DNA of 64,000 nucleotides from Angiostrongylus vasorum (GCA_018806985.1 JADANN010000434.1:1364001-1428000); one strand, 5' to 3'. Positions 48,201 to 54,554 are shown, counted from the stretch's first letter. A program made the numbers and translations. Notes: generated from the letters alone by a model not told the origin.

Positions 48201-49414
48201 AACACTTTTACAGCCAGAAACAGATGCGTCTGGCATCGGCACAGCGAAACACACTTGAAGAACTCATCGATCAAATGAAGGTTTCGGAGGCGAATTCAAA
48301 TCCAGAAGAACACTTAGAAAACGACCTTCTTGTTACTGCTTACTTCATTTCACTTCCTTATCGCCACCGGTGGAGCAAAATGACCTCTTAGTAAAGTTAT
48401 ATGAAGTAGTAAACAGAGAGTGCTACACCATAAAGCCTGGATCGCCTCTCCCTTAGTGCAGCTACTATTGAAGATTGCTTGTGAATTGTGACTCAACTAT
48501 TCCAATGTCTATCACATACCAAGTGAATATGCAAATTCATCCATGACTCCGTTCCTGTACATTCCGAGATTCGGCTTTCCATTATATAAAGTTGTACAAA
48601 GTTTAATATTAGGATGTCATCAGGAAATCGCTCTTACAAGTTCATGCCCTTACAAGTTCATACAAGGACTCAAAAATGTGATAGCAATCTGATATACCCC
48701 CAAGAACTTGACAGGATCTAGGTTGGTGAAGACATCCTCATAGCGGTCGTTCAAAATGCTTATCGCCACTAATCATACTTCATTCGTTCTAGAATATTTA
48801 CCGAAACCCATGAACTGTTGATAGAACGAAGAATGTCAGGAAGGAAAAAAAAGAACAACAAACCTACCCGCTAGCTACACTTCCGATTGTGTCCAACGAT
48901 GGAGCGAAGAGACTTTGACGTGATGTGGCCAGTTGGCTGCTGTATTGAGTTGAACCAGCAAACGAAGCCGATCTGACTTTCTGATGCTTTTCCAAGTCGA
49001 AGAAATCATCGGATTCATCACCTATTCAAAGACAGACATTTTCGCAGTAGTGTCTGTGAAAACATATAAGAATAATAGTGACAAGAACATCTTTAACTCA
49101 CCATCGGGGATTTCCATTTTGAGGTCTAGATCACTGCGGTGGGCCGGACATTCTGAAGGCAGCGAATTCAGCGAGGTGGAGACCGAGAACAGCGAGTCGG
49201 ACGATGGTGACGTCGCGTTCAGCAACGGAAATGGTGAGGGATGAGTCGCGCTCGTTGGCATCAACATCGACGACGAACCCGAGCCGAGGTGTGTACCGGC
49301 GGCAGGACCGTGCTGCTGAACCGGAATGAAAGCTACCGGCTGATTGAATGCGGCCAGTTGTTGCTGCAGCGACCCCGGAGTTAGACATTGGGTTTGCGAG
49401 TGTTCGTTCGCCAT
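3284..49414 (-). CDS. daf-16: DAF-16/FOXO, d/f-type isoform from the distal promoter (12 exons)
   Basis: Same factor with a different N-terminus. Exons 49102-49414 and 48868-49021 replace the a-type first exon, then splice over a 26.4 kb intron into 22345-22449 and all later a-type exons. Exon 48868-49021 ends with two spare bases (GG), as the a-type first exon does (GA), so both meet the leading G of 22345-22449 in frame. The product is 612 aa. The segment [19 protein letters not shown] with TQYSSQL matches the C. elegans DAF-16D/F N-terminus (DDDFFNLD, RSASFGG, TQYS) and carries a basophilic-kinase site. The first 104 residues (MANEHSQTQ onward, rich in Gln, Ser and Pro) show no match I recall. 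In C. elegans the a and d/f forms are the main lifespan isoforms. Confidence 0.88.
3830..3957 (-). CDS. daf-16: daf-16 shared exon 10
   Basis: 128 bp, acceptor cgaattttcag, donor gtaggt. Encodes [20 protein letters not shown] then [20 protein letters not shown], matching C. elegans TEPIAPPPSYHELNSVRG...QNPLLR. It leaves a split Gly codon for the last exon. Confidence 0.93.
4244..4306 (-). CDS. daf-16: daf-16 shared exon 9
   Basis: 63 bp, 21 codons, acceptor gagttatag, donor gtgcgt. Encodes [20 protein letters not shown] and a final Lys. C. elegans has MRIDATTHIGGVQIKQESKP in the same place. The VKQEP core fits a sumoylation-type motif (psi-K-x-E). Confidence 0.9.
4479..4674 (-). CDS. daf-16: daf-16 shared exon 8 (third Akt site)
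   Basis: 196 bp, acceptor catgtgcttcag, donor gtacgg. Encodes [20 protein letters not shown] then [12 protein letters not shown], an Ala/Ser/Asn-rich insert, and [10 protein letters not shown]. With the previous exon it forms FRPRTQS, the C-terminal Akt site (Ser352 of the a form). The Ala-rich insert is longer than in C. elegans. Confidence 0.95.
4890..5282 (+). repeat. family C element
   Basis: Nearly complete: acttgaacggcccgttctca, gccccaggtcgtcaccacga, gatggtggtggatcctggta, gacacccaggaacacctccc. Sits in the 784 bp daf-16 intron 4675-5458. Confidence 0.88.
5459..5529 (-). CDS. daf-16: daf-16 shared exon 7
   Basis: 71 bp, acceptor atttctttag, donor gtatgt. Encodes [20 protein letters not shown] then SVF plus CG, matching C. 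elegans SHDLYDDDSMQGAFDNV. The split Arg codon (CG/T) begins RPRTQS. Confidence 0.92.
5631..5732 (-). CDS. daf-16: daf-16 shared exon 6 (basic region)
   Basis: 102 bp, 34 codons, phase 0 both ends, acceptor ctttttcag, donor gtaact. Encodes [20 protein letters not shown] then [14 protein letters not shown], aligning with the C. elegans AQLEKSRRGAKKRIKERAL region after the forkhead. The Lys/Arg-rich stretch probably contributes to nuclear import. Confidence 0.92.
7989..8144 (-). CDS. daf-16: daf-16 shared forkhead exon (recognition helix and wings)
   Basis: 156 bp, 52 codons, acceptor gttgtttcag, donor gtacag. Encodes [20 protein letters not shown], the DNA-recognition helix H3 with the invariant Asn, Arg and His, then [20 protein letters not shown] and [11 protein letters not shown]. 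The RRVRAST segment is the central Akt site next to the basic nuclear-localisation stretch. Confidence 0.97.
10320..10605 (+). repeat. family A tRNA-derived SINE
   Basis: Head gtgtagcgcagcggttagag resembles the tRNA A box. The body has the shared ccaagccttccatc, ggtaccaga and aggatagcagcactg blocks, and the end is gggattgatcaacgccg followed by tttatcctttaccc. Confidence 0.85.
10808..11051 (+). CDS. candidate plus-strand exon, Cys-containing
   Basis: Open frame from after a TAA (10805-10807) to a donor g/gtaagc at 11051, with the same frame continuing to a second donor (gtaagt) near 11187. It reads [20 protein letters not shown] then [16 protein letters not shown]. The FCETRRSSC spacing recalls the central part of Kazal/follistatin modules, but the other module cysteines and a clear acceptor are missing. 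It is inside the daf-16 b intron, antisense. Confidence 0.2.
12263..12766 (-). CDS. daf-16: daf-16 b-type first coding exon with alternative forkhead half
   Basis: 504 bp, 168 codons, phase 0 donor (gttaga) after ...AAGWK. Contains [23 protein letters not shown], and [18 protein letters not shown] through [18 protein letters not shown]. It sits inside the intron between the a-type exon 19201-19274 and the shared exon 7989-8144, the same order as in C. elegans. Confidence 0.95.
12828..12985. repeat. GAGGTNGAYGAG-type minisatellite
   Basis: Imperfect tandem repeats of a 6/9/12 bp unit (gaggtggatgag, gaggtagacgag). Read on the plus strand they give Val-Asp-Glu runs. They lie in the probable 5' UTR or promoter of daf-16 b. 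Confidence 0.85.
13385..13413. repeat. three tandem 10 bp units (acataccgga)
   Basis: acataccgga occurs in near-perfect tandem three times, about 620 bp upstream of the b-type ATG. It could be a short array of transcription-factor sites; no factor was identified. Confidence 0.7.
13838..14125 (+). repeat. family A tRNA-derived SINE
   Basis: Full-length copy, head gacgtagtggttggaggcgc (A box-like) with gtggaatcgatccccgcgcc (B box-like), tail ctttatcctttattctttat. It lies about 300 bp beyond the b-type GC island. Confidence 0.9.
15461..15725 (+). repeat. family A SINE, 5'-truncated
   Basis: Starts within the tRNA-like head (agcgccctgcaatacacgtg) and keeps the body and a T-rich tail. Confidence 0.85.
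17252..17749 (-). CDS. unrecognised minus-strand reading frame, possible small nested gene or pseudogene
   Basis: One frame runs from an ATG at 17749 to a TAG at 17252, broken only by a TAG at 17486-17488. The downstream part (17252-17464) looks coding: [20 protein letters not shown], then [20 protein letters not shown] and DEFWRDFK. It is preceded by a plausible acceptor (ttttcgcgcag, cut at 17464/17465). A donor (gttaat) about 42 bp further upstream would splice out the internal stop, but that intron would be very short. The upstream part is Arg/Ser/Phe-rich and could be a targeting peptide. It lies within the a-type daf-16 intron on the same strand. Function not recognised. Confidence 0.35.
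17828..18104 (-). repeat. family A tRNA-derived SINE
   Basis: Minus-strand copy. The tail reads aaaggataaaggataaagct on the plus strand, and the tRNA-like head ends at gcactgcgccacacc. Confidence 0.88.
18245..18395 (+). repeat. family B SINE
   Basis: Shared gtgtggtagtgaacgtgtta, caccagcggtctggagtttt and aaaatatctcagcaa. Confidence 0.8.
19201..19274 (-). CDS. daf-16: daf-16 a,d/f-type forkhead exon, second part
   Basis: 74 bp, acceptor gattatttcag, donor gtcagt. Encodes [17 protein letters not shown] then SNSSAGWK, forkhead helix 2 and turn, as I recall it unchanged from C. elegans. It ends at the same GWK point as the b-type exon, so either can join 7989-8144. Confidence 0.95.
20205..20590 (+). 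repeat. family C element
   Basis: gaacttggatacttggacat, ccccaggtcgtcaccaccac, gacggtggtggatcctggta, ccaggaacacctcccaccca. In the a-type daf-16 intron. Confidence 0.88.
20791..21059 (-). repeat. family A SINE, diverged
   Basis: Minus-strand copy recognised from tgatcaatccctgagggatg, gtggcctttacagtgactcg and gcctaccgatgtatcgag; the head is degraded. Confidence 0.8.
21411..21530 (-). repeat. family B SINE
   Basis: Minus-strand copy: atgagatatttccaaaactc, caggtgtccacggtaggaag, ttaccct and gtgttcaccaccac. Confidence 0.8.
21743..21972 (-). CDS. daf-16: daf-16 a,d/f-type forkhead exon, first part
   Basis: 230 bp. The acceptor is poor (aataagag), but it is the one that keeps phase with the AG left by the previous exon. 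Donor is gtatgt. A Gly/Ala/Ser/Asp linker ([13 protein letters not shown]) precedes [13 protein letters not shown] and [12 protein letters not shown], helix 1 and strand 1 of the a-type forkhead, then [10 protein letters not shown]. The linker is longer than the C. elegans SESPDDTVSG stretch. Confidence 0.93.
22345..22449 (-). CDS. daf-16: daf-16 exon shared by a and d/f forms (LYDSAEN exon)
   Basis: 105 bp, acceptor tttctctccag, donor gtgagt. Encodes [18 protein letters not shown] then [12 protein letters not shown], matching the C. elegans stretch LYGSNEQCGQLGG...MLHTPDG. It takes a 2-base carry-over from either upstream exon, so it is the join point of the a and d/f starts. Confidence 0.93.
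22450..23968 (-). other. daf-16: daf-16 intron between a-type exon 1 and the LYDSAEN exon
   Basis: 1519 bp, no repeat-family copy noticed. A full DAF-16-binding element consensus TTGTTTAC occurs at 22972-22979. The segment 22600-22940 is locally GC-richer with a loose internal duplication (cgacaactcgcccaatttg versus aaaactcgtccaatttgg). No exon was recognised. Confidence 0.6.
23969..24270 (-). CDS. daf-16: daf-16 a-type exon 1
   Basis: 302 bp from ATG (24270) to a gtgagt donor. It starts [17 protein letters not shown], is Ser/Ala/Pro-rich, and has the FOXO signature [14 protein letters not shown] followed by [11 protein letters not shown], as in C. elegans DAF-16A. Thr73 is the first Akt/14-3-3 site. 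An in-frame TAA immediately upstream fixes the start. Confidence 0.95.
24271..24440 (-). promoter_or_regulatory. daf-16: upstream region of the daf-16 a-type start with a forkhead-type site
   Basis: GC-rich sequence immediately above the a-type ATG. At 24431-24437 is TGTTTAC (GTAAACA on the gene strand), the core of the DAF-16-binding element, 161 bp upstream of the ATG. The core is short and expected by chance every few kb. Confidence 0.4.
25638..25879 (-). repeat. family A SINE, 3'-truncated
   Basis: Minus-strand copy lacking the tail. It keeps ccctgagggatgcgcaatgc through a well-preserved head ending ccactacgccacacacg. Confidence 0.85.
27051..27193 (+). repeat. partial family A-like SINE
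   Basis: tRNA-like head with an A-box-like cgggtagtgcagtcgtag, then caccaagcctctcatccctc and ggggtcggcagatgggcacc, ending at acttgtctggga. Confidence 0.65.
27818..28012 (+). repeat. family C element, 3'-truncated
   Basis: ggctatttggacagcccgtc, gtggttccttggagtcctga, ccccaggtcgtcaccaccat; stops before the gatcctggta block. Confidence 0.82.
28751..28912 (+). repeat. family B SINE
   Basis: agaactagctgagctgagag, cgcttggtgtggtgggtgaa, gacacctgcggtccgaagtt and ttgcaaatatctcagcatca. Confidence 0.85.
29060..29400. other. GC-rich island in the d/f intron with (ACG)n
   Basis: CpG-dense, with an (ACG)n tract at 29343-29369 and repeated gagagcgg units. Open frames on both strands are long because of composition and look non-conserved. 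About 4.8 kb upstream of the a-type ATG; it could be an alternative promoter or non-coding first exon. Confidence 0.4.
29531..29605 (-). repeat. partial family B-like element
   Basis: tcagatatttgtaaaacttc followed by gcaaatcgaaccgcgagtgc-like tRNA-head sequence; short remnant. Confidence 0.5.
31843..32000 (+). repeat. family B SINE
   Basis: ggcgtggtggtgaacgcgct with a short internal duplication (gaacgcg), gacacctgcggttcggagtt, tgcaaatatcttagtatcac. Confidence 0.85.
34566..34638 (-). repeat. tRNA-like head of a family B-related SINE
   Basis: On the minus strand cctcgatgatgcagtgggta, aagggg and ggttcgaagcc (B box) are flanked by cctcg/cgagg that can pair as an acceptor stem. The anticodon arm does not fold properly and the family-type gttttgca follows, so this is a SINE head rather than a working tRNA gene. 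Confidence 0.6.
35300..35376 (-). repeat. family B SINE fragment, left arm
   Basis: Minus-strand fragment tactgagatatttgcaaaac to gcgaacgcgctattaccctt. A plus-strand copy follows 40 bp later. Confidence 0.8.
35416..35535 (+). repeat. family B SINE, right arm
   Basis: Plus-strand copy (agctgagagacacgcgaaac to tgcaagtatctcagcattat), lacking the usual ggaaagggtaatagcg segment. Confidence 0.82.
35556..35778 (-). repeat. family A SINE, 5'-truncated
   Basis: Minus-strand copy: gataaagctctcggcgttga, gatacgccatgctttcgact and gcctagcgatgcatcgag are present, the tRNA-like head is mostly lost. It abuts a family B copy. Confidence 0.82.
36331..36572 (+). repeat. family A tRNA-derived SINE with internal deletion
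   Basis: Good head (gtgtggcgcagtggttggaa), but the B-box region is deleted, joining directly to ccccaggctcaccaag. The body is intact to gggattgatcaacgcc. Confidence 0.85.
37045..37159 (+). CDS. candidate terminal exon of a plus-strand coiled-coil gene
   Basis: A good acceptor (ttttttctgctcacag) at 37044 is followed by 37 codons and TGA. The peptide [20 protein letters not shown] then [17 protein letters not shown] has heptad-spaced hydrophobics and acidic/basic alternation, as in a coiled coil. AATAAA follows at 37259-37264, 100 bp after the stop, consistent with a 3' end. It would be nested antisense in the daf-16 d/f intron. The upstream exons were not found and no family was recognised. 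Confidence 0.35.
37259..37264 (+). terminator. polyadenylation signal AATAAA
   Basis: AATAAA 100 bp downstream of the TGA ending the candidate exon 37045-37159, on the same strand. It could be chance in AT-rich DNA. Confidence 0.35.
37400..37700. other. GC-rich island in the d/f intron
   Basis: CpG-rich block with overlapping open frames on both strands (up to 171 codons minus, 146 codons plus), none resembling a known family. No convincing donor on the minus strand. It begins about 135 bp after the AATAAA of the candidate plus-strand exon. Confidence 0.4.
38440..38640 (+). repeat. family B SINE, first of a direct pair
   Basis: tggtgtgatggtgaacgcgt, acacctgcggtccgaagtat and the downstream conserved tail atcctgccgtgaaaaattgt with cagtaaataaaa. 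Confidence 0.85.
38660..38900 (+). repeat. family B SINE, second of a direct pair
   Basis: Longer 5' form: gggttcgttgccgatttggg, cgttgacgggtgattgctga, then tagaactagctgagaggcag and the usual head and hallmark. Confidence 0.82.
39928..39952. repeat. (CTGT)n microsatellite
   Basis: About six tetranucleotide units (gctgtctgtctgtctgtctg). Confidence 0.93.
43020..43220. other. GC-rich island in the d/f intron
   Basis: Short CpG-rich block (ccgccagccgtccggcgg and similar), GC content well above its flanks. No recognised exon. It lies just before the inverted pair of family A SINEs. Confidence 0.4.
43359..43655 (+). repeat. family A SINE, left arm of an inverted pair
   Basis: Head gcacgcgtagcgcagtggca; body diverged; tail ctttatgctctttatgctct shows a tandem tail repeat. 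Confidence 0.85.
43669..43966 (-). repeat. family A SINE, right arm of an inverted pair
   Basis: Begins with ataaaggataaaggatagtg only about 14 bp after the tail of the plus-strand copy, ending at the degraded head near cactgtgctacattcacccg. Confidence 0.85.
45600..45850. other. GC-rich island in the d/f intron
   Basis: CpG-rich block about 3.3 kb downstream (in gene direction) of d/f exon 2. Both strands are open over it (184 codons plus, 111 codons minus), without a recognised family. Confidence 0.4.
47380..47485 (-). repeat. tRNA-like head of a family B-related SINE
   Basis: Minus strand: ctcgatggtgcagtttgtaa, cccggaaaggataatcgtgg, ttcgatc, then gttttgggaatatctcagca. Same type as 34566-34638. 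Confidence 0.6.
48214..48391 (+). CDS. candidate plus-strand exon, coiled-coil like
   Basis: Acceptor aacacttttacag is followed by an open frame [20 protein letters not shown] then [18 protein letters not shown] to a stop at 48391. The first 22 residues have coiled-coil character; the end ([10 protein letters not shown]) does not. A weak donor (gtttcg) at 48281 could end the exon earlier. No AATAAA was seen nearby. It is antisense to daf-16, just beyond d/f exon 2. Confidence 0.25.
48868..49021 (-). CDS. daf-16: daf-16 d/f-type exon 2
   Basis: 154 bp: two bases finishing a Gly codon, 50 codons, two spare bases. Acceptor tttgaatag and donor gtaggt. It encodes [20 protein letters not shown] at about 106-125, matching the block that precedes the shared exons in C. 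elegans DAF-16D/F. Ser124 lies in RSASF, a basophilic-kinase type site. No exon was recognised between here and 22449. Confidence 0.87.
49102..49414 (-). CDS. daf-16: daf-16 d/f-type exon 1 (coding part)
   Basis: Encodes 104 residues plus one base, starting MANEHSQTQ. It ends in a strong donor (gtgagt) directly after ...MEIPD/G. Six bases upstream of the ATG is a consensus nematode acceptor (tttatttcag, cut at 49420/49421), so the exon is either trans-spliced (SL1 style) at 49420 or preceded by a non-coding exon that I could not find. Composition is Gln/Ser/Pro-rich and low-complexity, typical of a FOXO N-terminal activation region. Confidence 0.78.
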
Positions 49415-50091
49415 TACACCCTGAAATAAAGGGTCGATATGAACCTTCCTTATGATAACTAACAAAAGACAACACTATCAATTTCGAATCATAACACTAT
49501 ACAGAATGATTCTGATAAAGTCAACCGCAGTAAAGACTACAGCTACACTGTAATCCCCGTGGTGTCAAGGCGATAAGTACTGATCAGACTATCACGCCTA
49601 CAGGTCATCTTTATTCGCCGATCAATTCCTATCTGTTGCACAGTAGGCACGCTGTCACCGCATCCGTGGTTTACTAAAACGGCTAACGGCGTTGTTAATA
49701 TTCTATCGTCTTGTTTCCTGGACAAAACCACCTTTTCATAAAATGACGATGATAAAAAAATATATTATTTATTTCCATGGAAACACATTTGTTGGCTTCG
49801 GTGACAGTTAAGGAACGGCGACGTTTCTTCAGTTGAACAAGTTGTAGAGCGACGCCCAGCAAAGAACGATATATAAGAACGATATAACGAGAACGAGGAA
49901 CTAATGCGATATTAAAAGTAAGTCGTTTAAGTCATTCCTAACCTGGAACCGTTCGCATGATCTCATACTTCCAGCCTCTAAAGCAGTAATCGCGAACAAT
50001 TCTGCAGTAATTCCCAAAAGAATTGTCAACGAGGAGAGATATTTGCTTCCTGACCAAATACTCCATCTGTATGCTGTATTATTGGATTGAT

Positions 50092-50372
50092 ATCTTACTT
50101 GGATACTTGGACGGCCATCTCCAATAGTTGTGCAAGCGCTAGCACAATCTCCATCTTTTTTTTCTTTGGAGACATGCCGGTTGAGCCACTGTGGTTCCCT
50201 GGGATCCCGAGGTCAGCTTGGCCAAGGTCTCCTGTAGATCGTCACCACCACAAGAATTCGCAGCCCTTGTGGATGAGAGGGAGATTTGCCACCATGCGAC
50301 TAGATTGTTACCAGGACGATGGTCGTTCCCTGATAGTAGTTTAGCCTTAGCTAGGCTACCTGATGGAAAGCC
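50092..50372 (+). repeat. family C element, diverged
   Basis: ttacttggatacttggacgg, gtggttccctgggatcccga, gatcgtcaccaccacaagaa, agctaggctacctgatggaa. Confidence 0.82.
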
Positions 50373-50518
50373 CAGAGGTTGACAGGTCTACGGATACGGT
50401 ATGCTTGCTGTTTTACGGATGGGTTCTTGTATTCGACTAAAAATCTACTATCAAGTGCCCAAGAGCTACATGGGTGACAGTTCCTAATTGAACTACTAAA
50501 CAAAAACTCGAAAATGAA

Positions 50519-50538
50519 TACAACAACAACAACAACAA
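50519..50538. repeat. (CAA)n microsatellite
   Basis: About six CAA units. Confidence 0.9.
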
Positions 50539-50586
50539 TTACTGCTCTGAGCCGTCTTCACACGCAACTGTTTCTTCCATCCGGTA

Positions 50587-50810
50587 ACGGATAAAAGATA
50601 AAGGTTCAGCAATGTCAAATTCCCAACAGATGCGTTGGACTTCACTGTGCCCTCTATAGCTGATAGAATTCACAGTTGTTCTAATCAATCACTTGCGATG
50701 GTCCTCTGATGTATCGGGCCTGTGCTGCACTCCTTCTAGACGGGTCGTACCAGTTTTCCGACTAAGGTCAGATGGAGAACTTGGTGTGCTCGCGACGAAG
50801 GACCAATCCA
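50587..50810 (-). repeat. family A SINE, old and diverged
   Basis: Recognised from ataaaagataaaggttcagc, cttgcgatggtcctctgatg (matching the usual cgcggtggcctaccgatg) and cttctagacgggtcgtacca. Confidence 0.6.
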
Positions 50811-51544
50811 CATTACGGGCTGAGATAAGATTGATGGTTTGGTATGACAAGATGATAGCGCACATCTAGAATTTGTATCGGTGATTCTCACTGAAGCTAT
50901 TCATAGAATATTTACCGGCTATTAGACCGAACTGAATGCGGTCGATAAAACTATCACCGAGACATAAGCTGAACAAAAAAACGAAATTTTCAGGATTGCG
51001 GAAAAAACACAATCATGCACTGTCACGTACTCGCTGACGGTCATTTCTGTCTACTTCTTTTTTTGGTATCAGAGTGGTCAAGCGTTTATGGAAGACATCA
51101 ACCAAACGTTCCAAACAGTTCATCTTACCCCAAGATTCCTACGAGATTTACTTGCATTTTGCTTTAATTCGTCATTTTTTTATGCACGTTGAGTTCCGCC
51201 AACGAAAGAAGCCAGCATAAGCTTAGTATTATTAAGCATTTCAGTCATTACTCACCAGCTGGACATCTGCTACTTAATCTTTTTATCAACCATATGCGTT
51301 CCATTTTTTATCTGGGGAAAGCATTAGAATTTATGATTGAAATACTGTACTCGGCATTTTTTTCACATCATCGTGGAGAGAAGGTATTAACAGTTGTCGA
51401 ACAGTGGTGTATAACATGGGTTTCACCCCACGCCAGTGTCATGTAAGGCAAGAAGTTTGACATCTCTTTCCCGAAGTCAAGATGGTGGTAAATCTATGCC
51501 AGGAATCAACGCGGGTCTGGAAGAAAACTAATGGCAGGGTTGTA

Positions 51545-51840
51545 AACGTAACACTGATTCCCAAAGGTTGTGTGTACTGTGCGGATCCCAGCACTTCCTG
51601 CATTCGATTATCTTTCTAACCTCCGTCGTCAACGAAGATCCAGCTTTTTGCGTGTAGGTTCGGCTGCTGCTTCGAGATTTTTCTTTCGTGATGATGCAGA
51701 GAGTGAGTCCTTTGCAGGTAGGTTCGGTACTAATTTACCGACGCCGGAGAGATGGCAGGTTTGATGAGGCCAGTGCCTAGTGTAGGGTCGAATCACTACA
51801 ATGCTCGTGTTGATCGGCATCACTACCGCTGCACTGTCCA
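51545..51840 (-). repeat. second tRNA-like SINE family, copy 1
   Basis: Shares aggttcggtactaatttacc, gccggagagatggcaggttt, gggtcgaatcactacaatgc and gatcggcatcactaccgctg with 54555-54945. On the minus strand the head reads gcagcggtagtgatgccgat, A-box-like. Confidence 0.65.
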
Positions 51841-52579
51841 TCCTTCACCGATAAAAAGAACATTCACGAAATCCTCCCATTCTTAAAGCACAGAATACCT
51901 TCTTTTCTAGAAAGACAAACGCTTCATTTATGCGCTTCTTCTGAAGTGGGAGAAGTTGCTGGAGGTTGAATACACTGTTAATGAGGTCTGCAGTTGTTTA
52001 AAACATGATTACTATTTTCCCAGTTCTAATATTTAAACGGATAAAAGGCGAGTCATTGGTGTTTGGGGGAGGTTTTTCAGGAAATTTCGTGGATTTCGCC
52101 CTACATATGAAACGATTTAATGGCTTAGGCTTTGAAACCGTTGAAGCCTTCTTATTACAAGAAATATGTATCGAAGACAATCCGTTACTAAAATTCGAAG
52201 TATTCTTTACTCCAAGACCTTTGAAGATCTTAAGTGGCTTTGTAACATAAATGGGATTAAGAAAAGGGAGCATTTCGTACCTACCGACAAGTTTCTCTCG
52301 CAAAAAATCGTATGCCTTCTTACACTAATAATAAAGTCCAACAGGAGTACATCAGTTCGTTGTAGGTTTTTCAAGATTCCGTTTCTGTTTCTTTTATTAA
52401 AATAATTGGTTATTGCAAATTGCACTCTACCCACAAAAAGGGAAACCTGACGCTTGAACGGTTTCTTTTTCAGAAGTGCTCTCATGCAATGAAAAAAAGA
52501 TCAACTGGTTGCACACATGAAAAGTATTTGCACAATTCAGCATTGTTTTGCACATGACACTCTTTTTTACAATTGTACC

Positions 52580-52965
52580 CTCCCAACGGTTTAGCGCCTC
52601 ATCGTGGCTGGGAGGCGTTCCTGGGTGTCGAGCTGTAATGTACAGCGAGGGGGATTCATTCCCCTGACAGGGTCTCCCAAGCTGATAAGGAGTTCGGCGT
52701 TTCCATCAGTAAGCCTAGCTAAGAGTAAACCATTACCAGGATCCACCACCGTCCTGGTATCGAAGTCGCATGGCGGCAAATCTCCGTCTGATCCACAAGG
52801 GCTGCGACTGCTTGTGGTGGTGAAGACCTGGGGCAGACTTTGGTCAAGTTGACCTCGGGATTTCCGGGAACCACAATGGATTAACCAGGAAATCTCCGAA
52901 AAATGGAGATTATGTTGGCGGCCGCACAACCAGTGAGGACAGGCCGTCCAAGTATCAAGTAAAAA
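52580..52965 (-). repeat. family C element
   Basis: Minus-strand full copy: tcccaacggtttagcgcctc, gacagggtctcccaagctga, taccaggatccaccaccgtc, gaggacaggccgtccaagta. Confidence 0.88.
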
Positions 52966-53099
52966 GTAAGTTTTACAATTGTATTAAAAAGAGAGTTGTC
53001 CGAGGCGCTCAGTTATTCCGTTACAAGGCCAATTAATGTTGTATAATGTCAGAAGCGCATGCAACCCATGTTACAGCTGCCTTGGCACAGACAGTTCGC

Positions 53100-53335
53100 T
53101 TCCATTCTGCACCCCGGGCCAACCTAACCTTCCATCTCTTCGAGGTAGGGCAATTGCTGCCAAACTTACGTAGCAGGACATCAAAGCTGGCTTGGTGTAT
53201 CAGTAGACCAACGCAAGTCATTGTATACGCTAGATATGCATTCAATCACCTTTAATGATGCCTAATAAAGTCGAATGCACAGCGCATCCCTCAGGGATTG
53301 ATCAATGTCGAAAGTTTTACTTTTTGTACTTTAAT
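53100..53335 (+). repeat. family A SINE, diverged
   Basis: ccaacctaaccttccatctc, aggtagggcaattgctgcca, gcattcaatcacctttaatg and gggattgatcaatgtcgaaa align to the family body; the head is poor. Confidence 0.72.
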
Positions 53336-54554
53336 GGCTATCAATCAACACCTCCAAATGTCAAACTACAGTAACTCAAAACTATTATGAAAGTTTCCAA
53401 GCCGTGGTTGCTAAGGCTTTAGGAAAACTTTCGAGAATTCTAAATTTTCGATCGAGAATAAATGGAATTTGCGATCAAATACCGATTGATGTCAACAAAA
53501 AAGCCTGGTAAGACAAGTGTAATGGAGAACACAAAGCACCAATGAGTACTATTTAGCACTCTTACCCTACAACGTAATCGATGTCGAACTTGGTTCTTAG
53601 CTAACTAATATGAGAGGGTTAAATTTACTTATGAACCATCGAATGGGAAACCTCGTTGAATATTTGAGTCTAAATTTTGGGATGGTGCAACATAGGTAAG
53701 AAAAGGTAATCACTTTCAAGCTTTTTTTTCGAAAAGACCAAGCGTTGTTAATCAAATTCGGTCTTTCGCTAGTCGCATTTGTAAAAGTTGTCGTTTTCAT
53801 CGGCACATTCAGTTTGAGAGTAAAGTTCATAACATCTATCGACGTGGCGAATATCTATCGCAAAGCTGGGAAGCCTTTATGGTCCGTAATGGCCGGCGAC
53901 AGCGCACAGTAATAGAAAGGAATAGAATGGTAAGTTATTACAGGACGTCTACTATGTCAGACGGTACATGATCAATCCGGAGGGATCAAATTTCGGATGT
54001 AACCGAACGTCATTGGAATTGGATCGAAACGACATGTCCACAGTGTTTCACAGAGACTTCCGAGGTCAAAATATAAAATAAAATTCTCTGCGAAATCTTC
54101 TTTCCACAAAATAGTGGACGCCGAATTGTACACAGTCGCAATGATAGTGGTCTACAGTAAGCGCTCGGAGCTATGCCGACTAAATGAAGGAATCCTTACA
54201 TCTGCGGACAAAGCTCGTCACTCTATATGGATGAAGGGAGATCTTGTCGTAAATGTATCAGCTGGCATCGCGTCGATTCAAGCAAGGTCCTATAGCTAAA
54301 TAGTGCCATCGTAAGTTCTGTACCTTTTTCTACCAACCTCCGGAAAATTGCAACTTGCGGCCAATTTGCTTGTTGAACATGGCAGTTCATAAAAACTGTT
54401 ATATTCCTAATCATGTTGAGTACTTGTACGAAAGAACAACCAATAAAGCAAACTAGATTCTCGAACGGATGTTGCTGTAGGATAGTATCCACGTCGCGGC
54501 CAAGACAACCAAGTCTGCAAGGGAAATCGTATTCCTCATCACCTACTCCATTTT

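Larger units (their letters stand above)
24441..48867. other. daf-16: large daf-16 d/f intron, repeat-filled
   Basis: Most of the 26.4 kb intron between d/f exon 2 and 22449. It contains family A, B and C repeats, four GC-rich islands and a candidate plus-strand terminal exon, each listed separately. No further daf-16 exon could be recognised by its protein. Confidence 0.7.
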
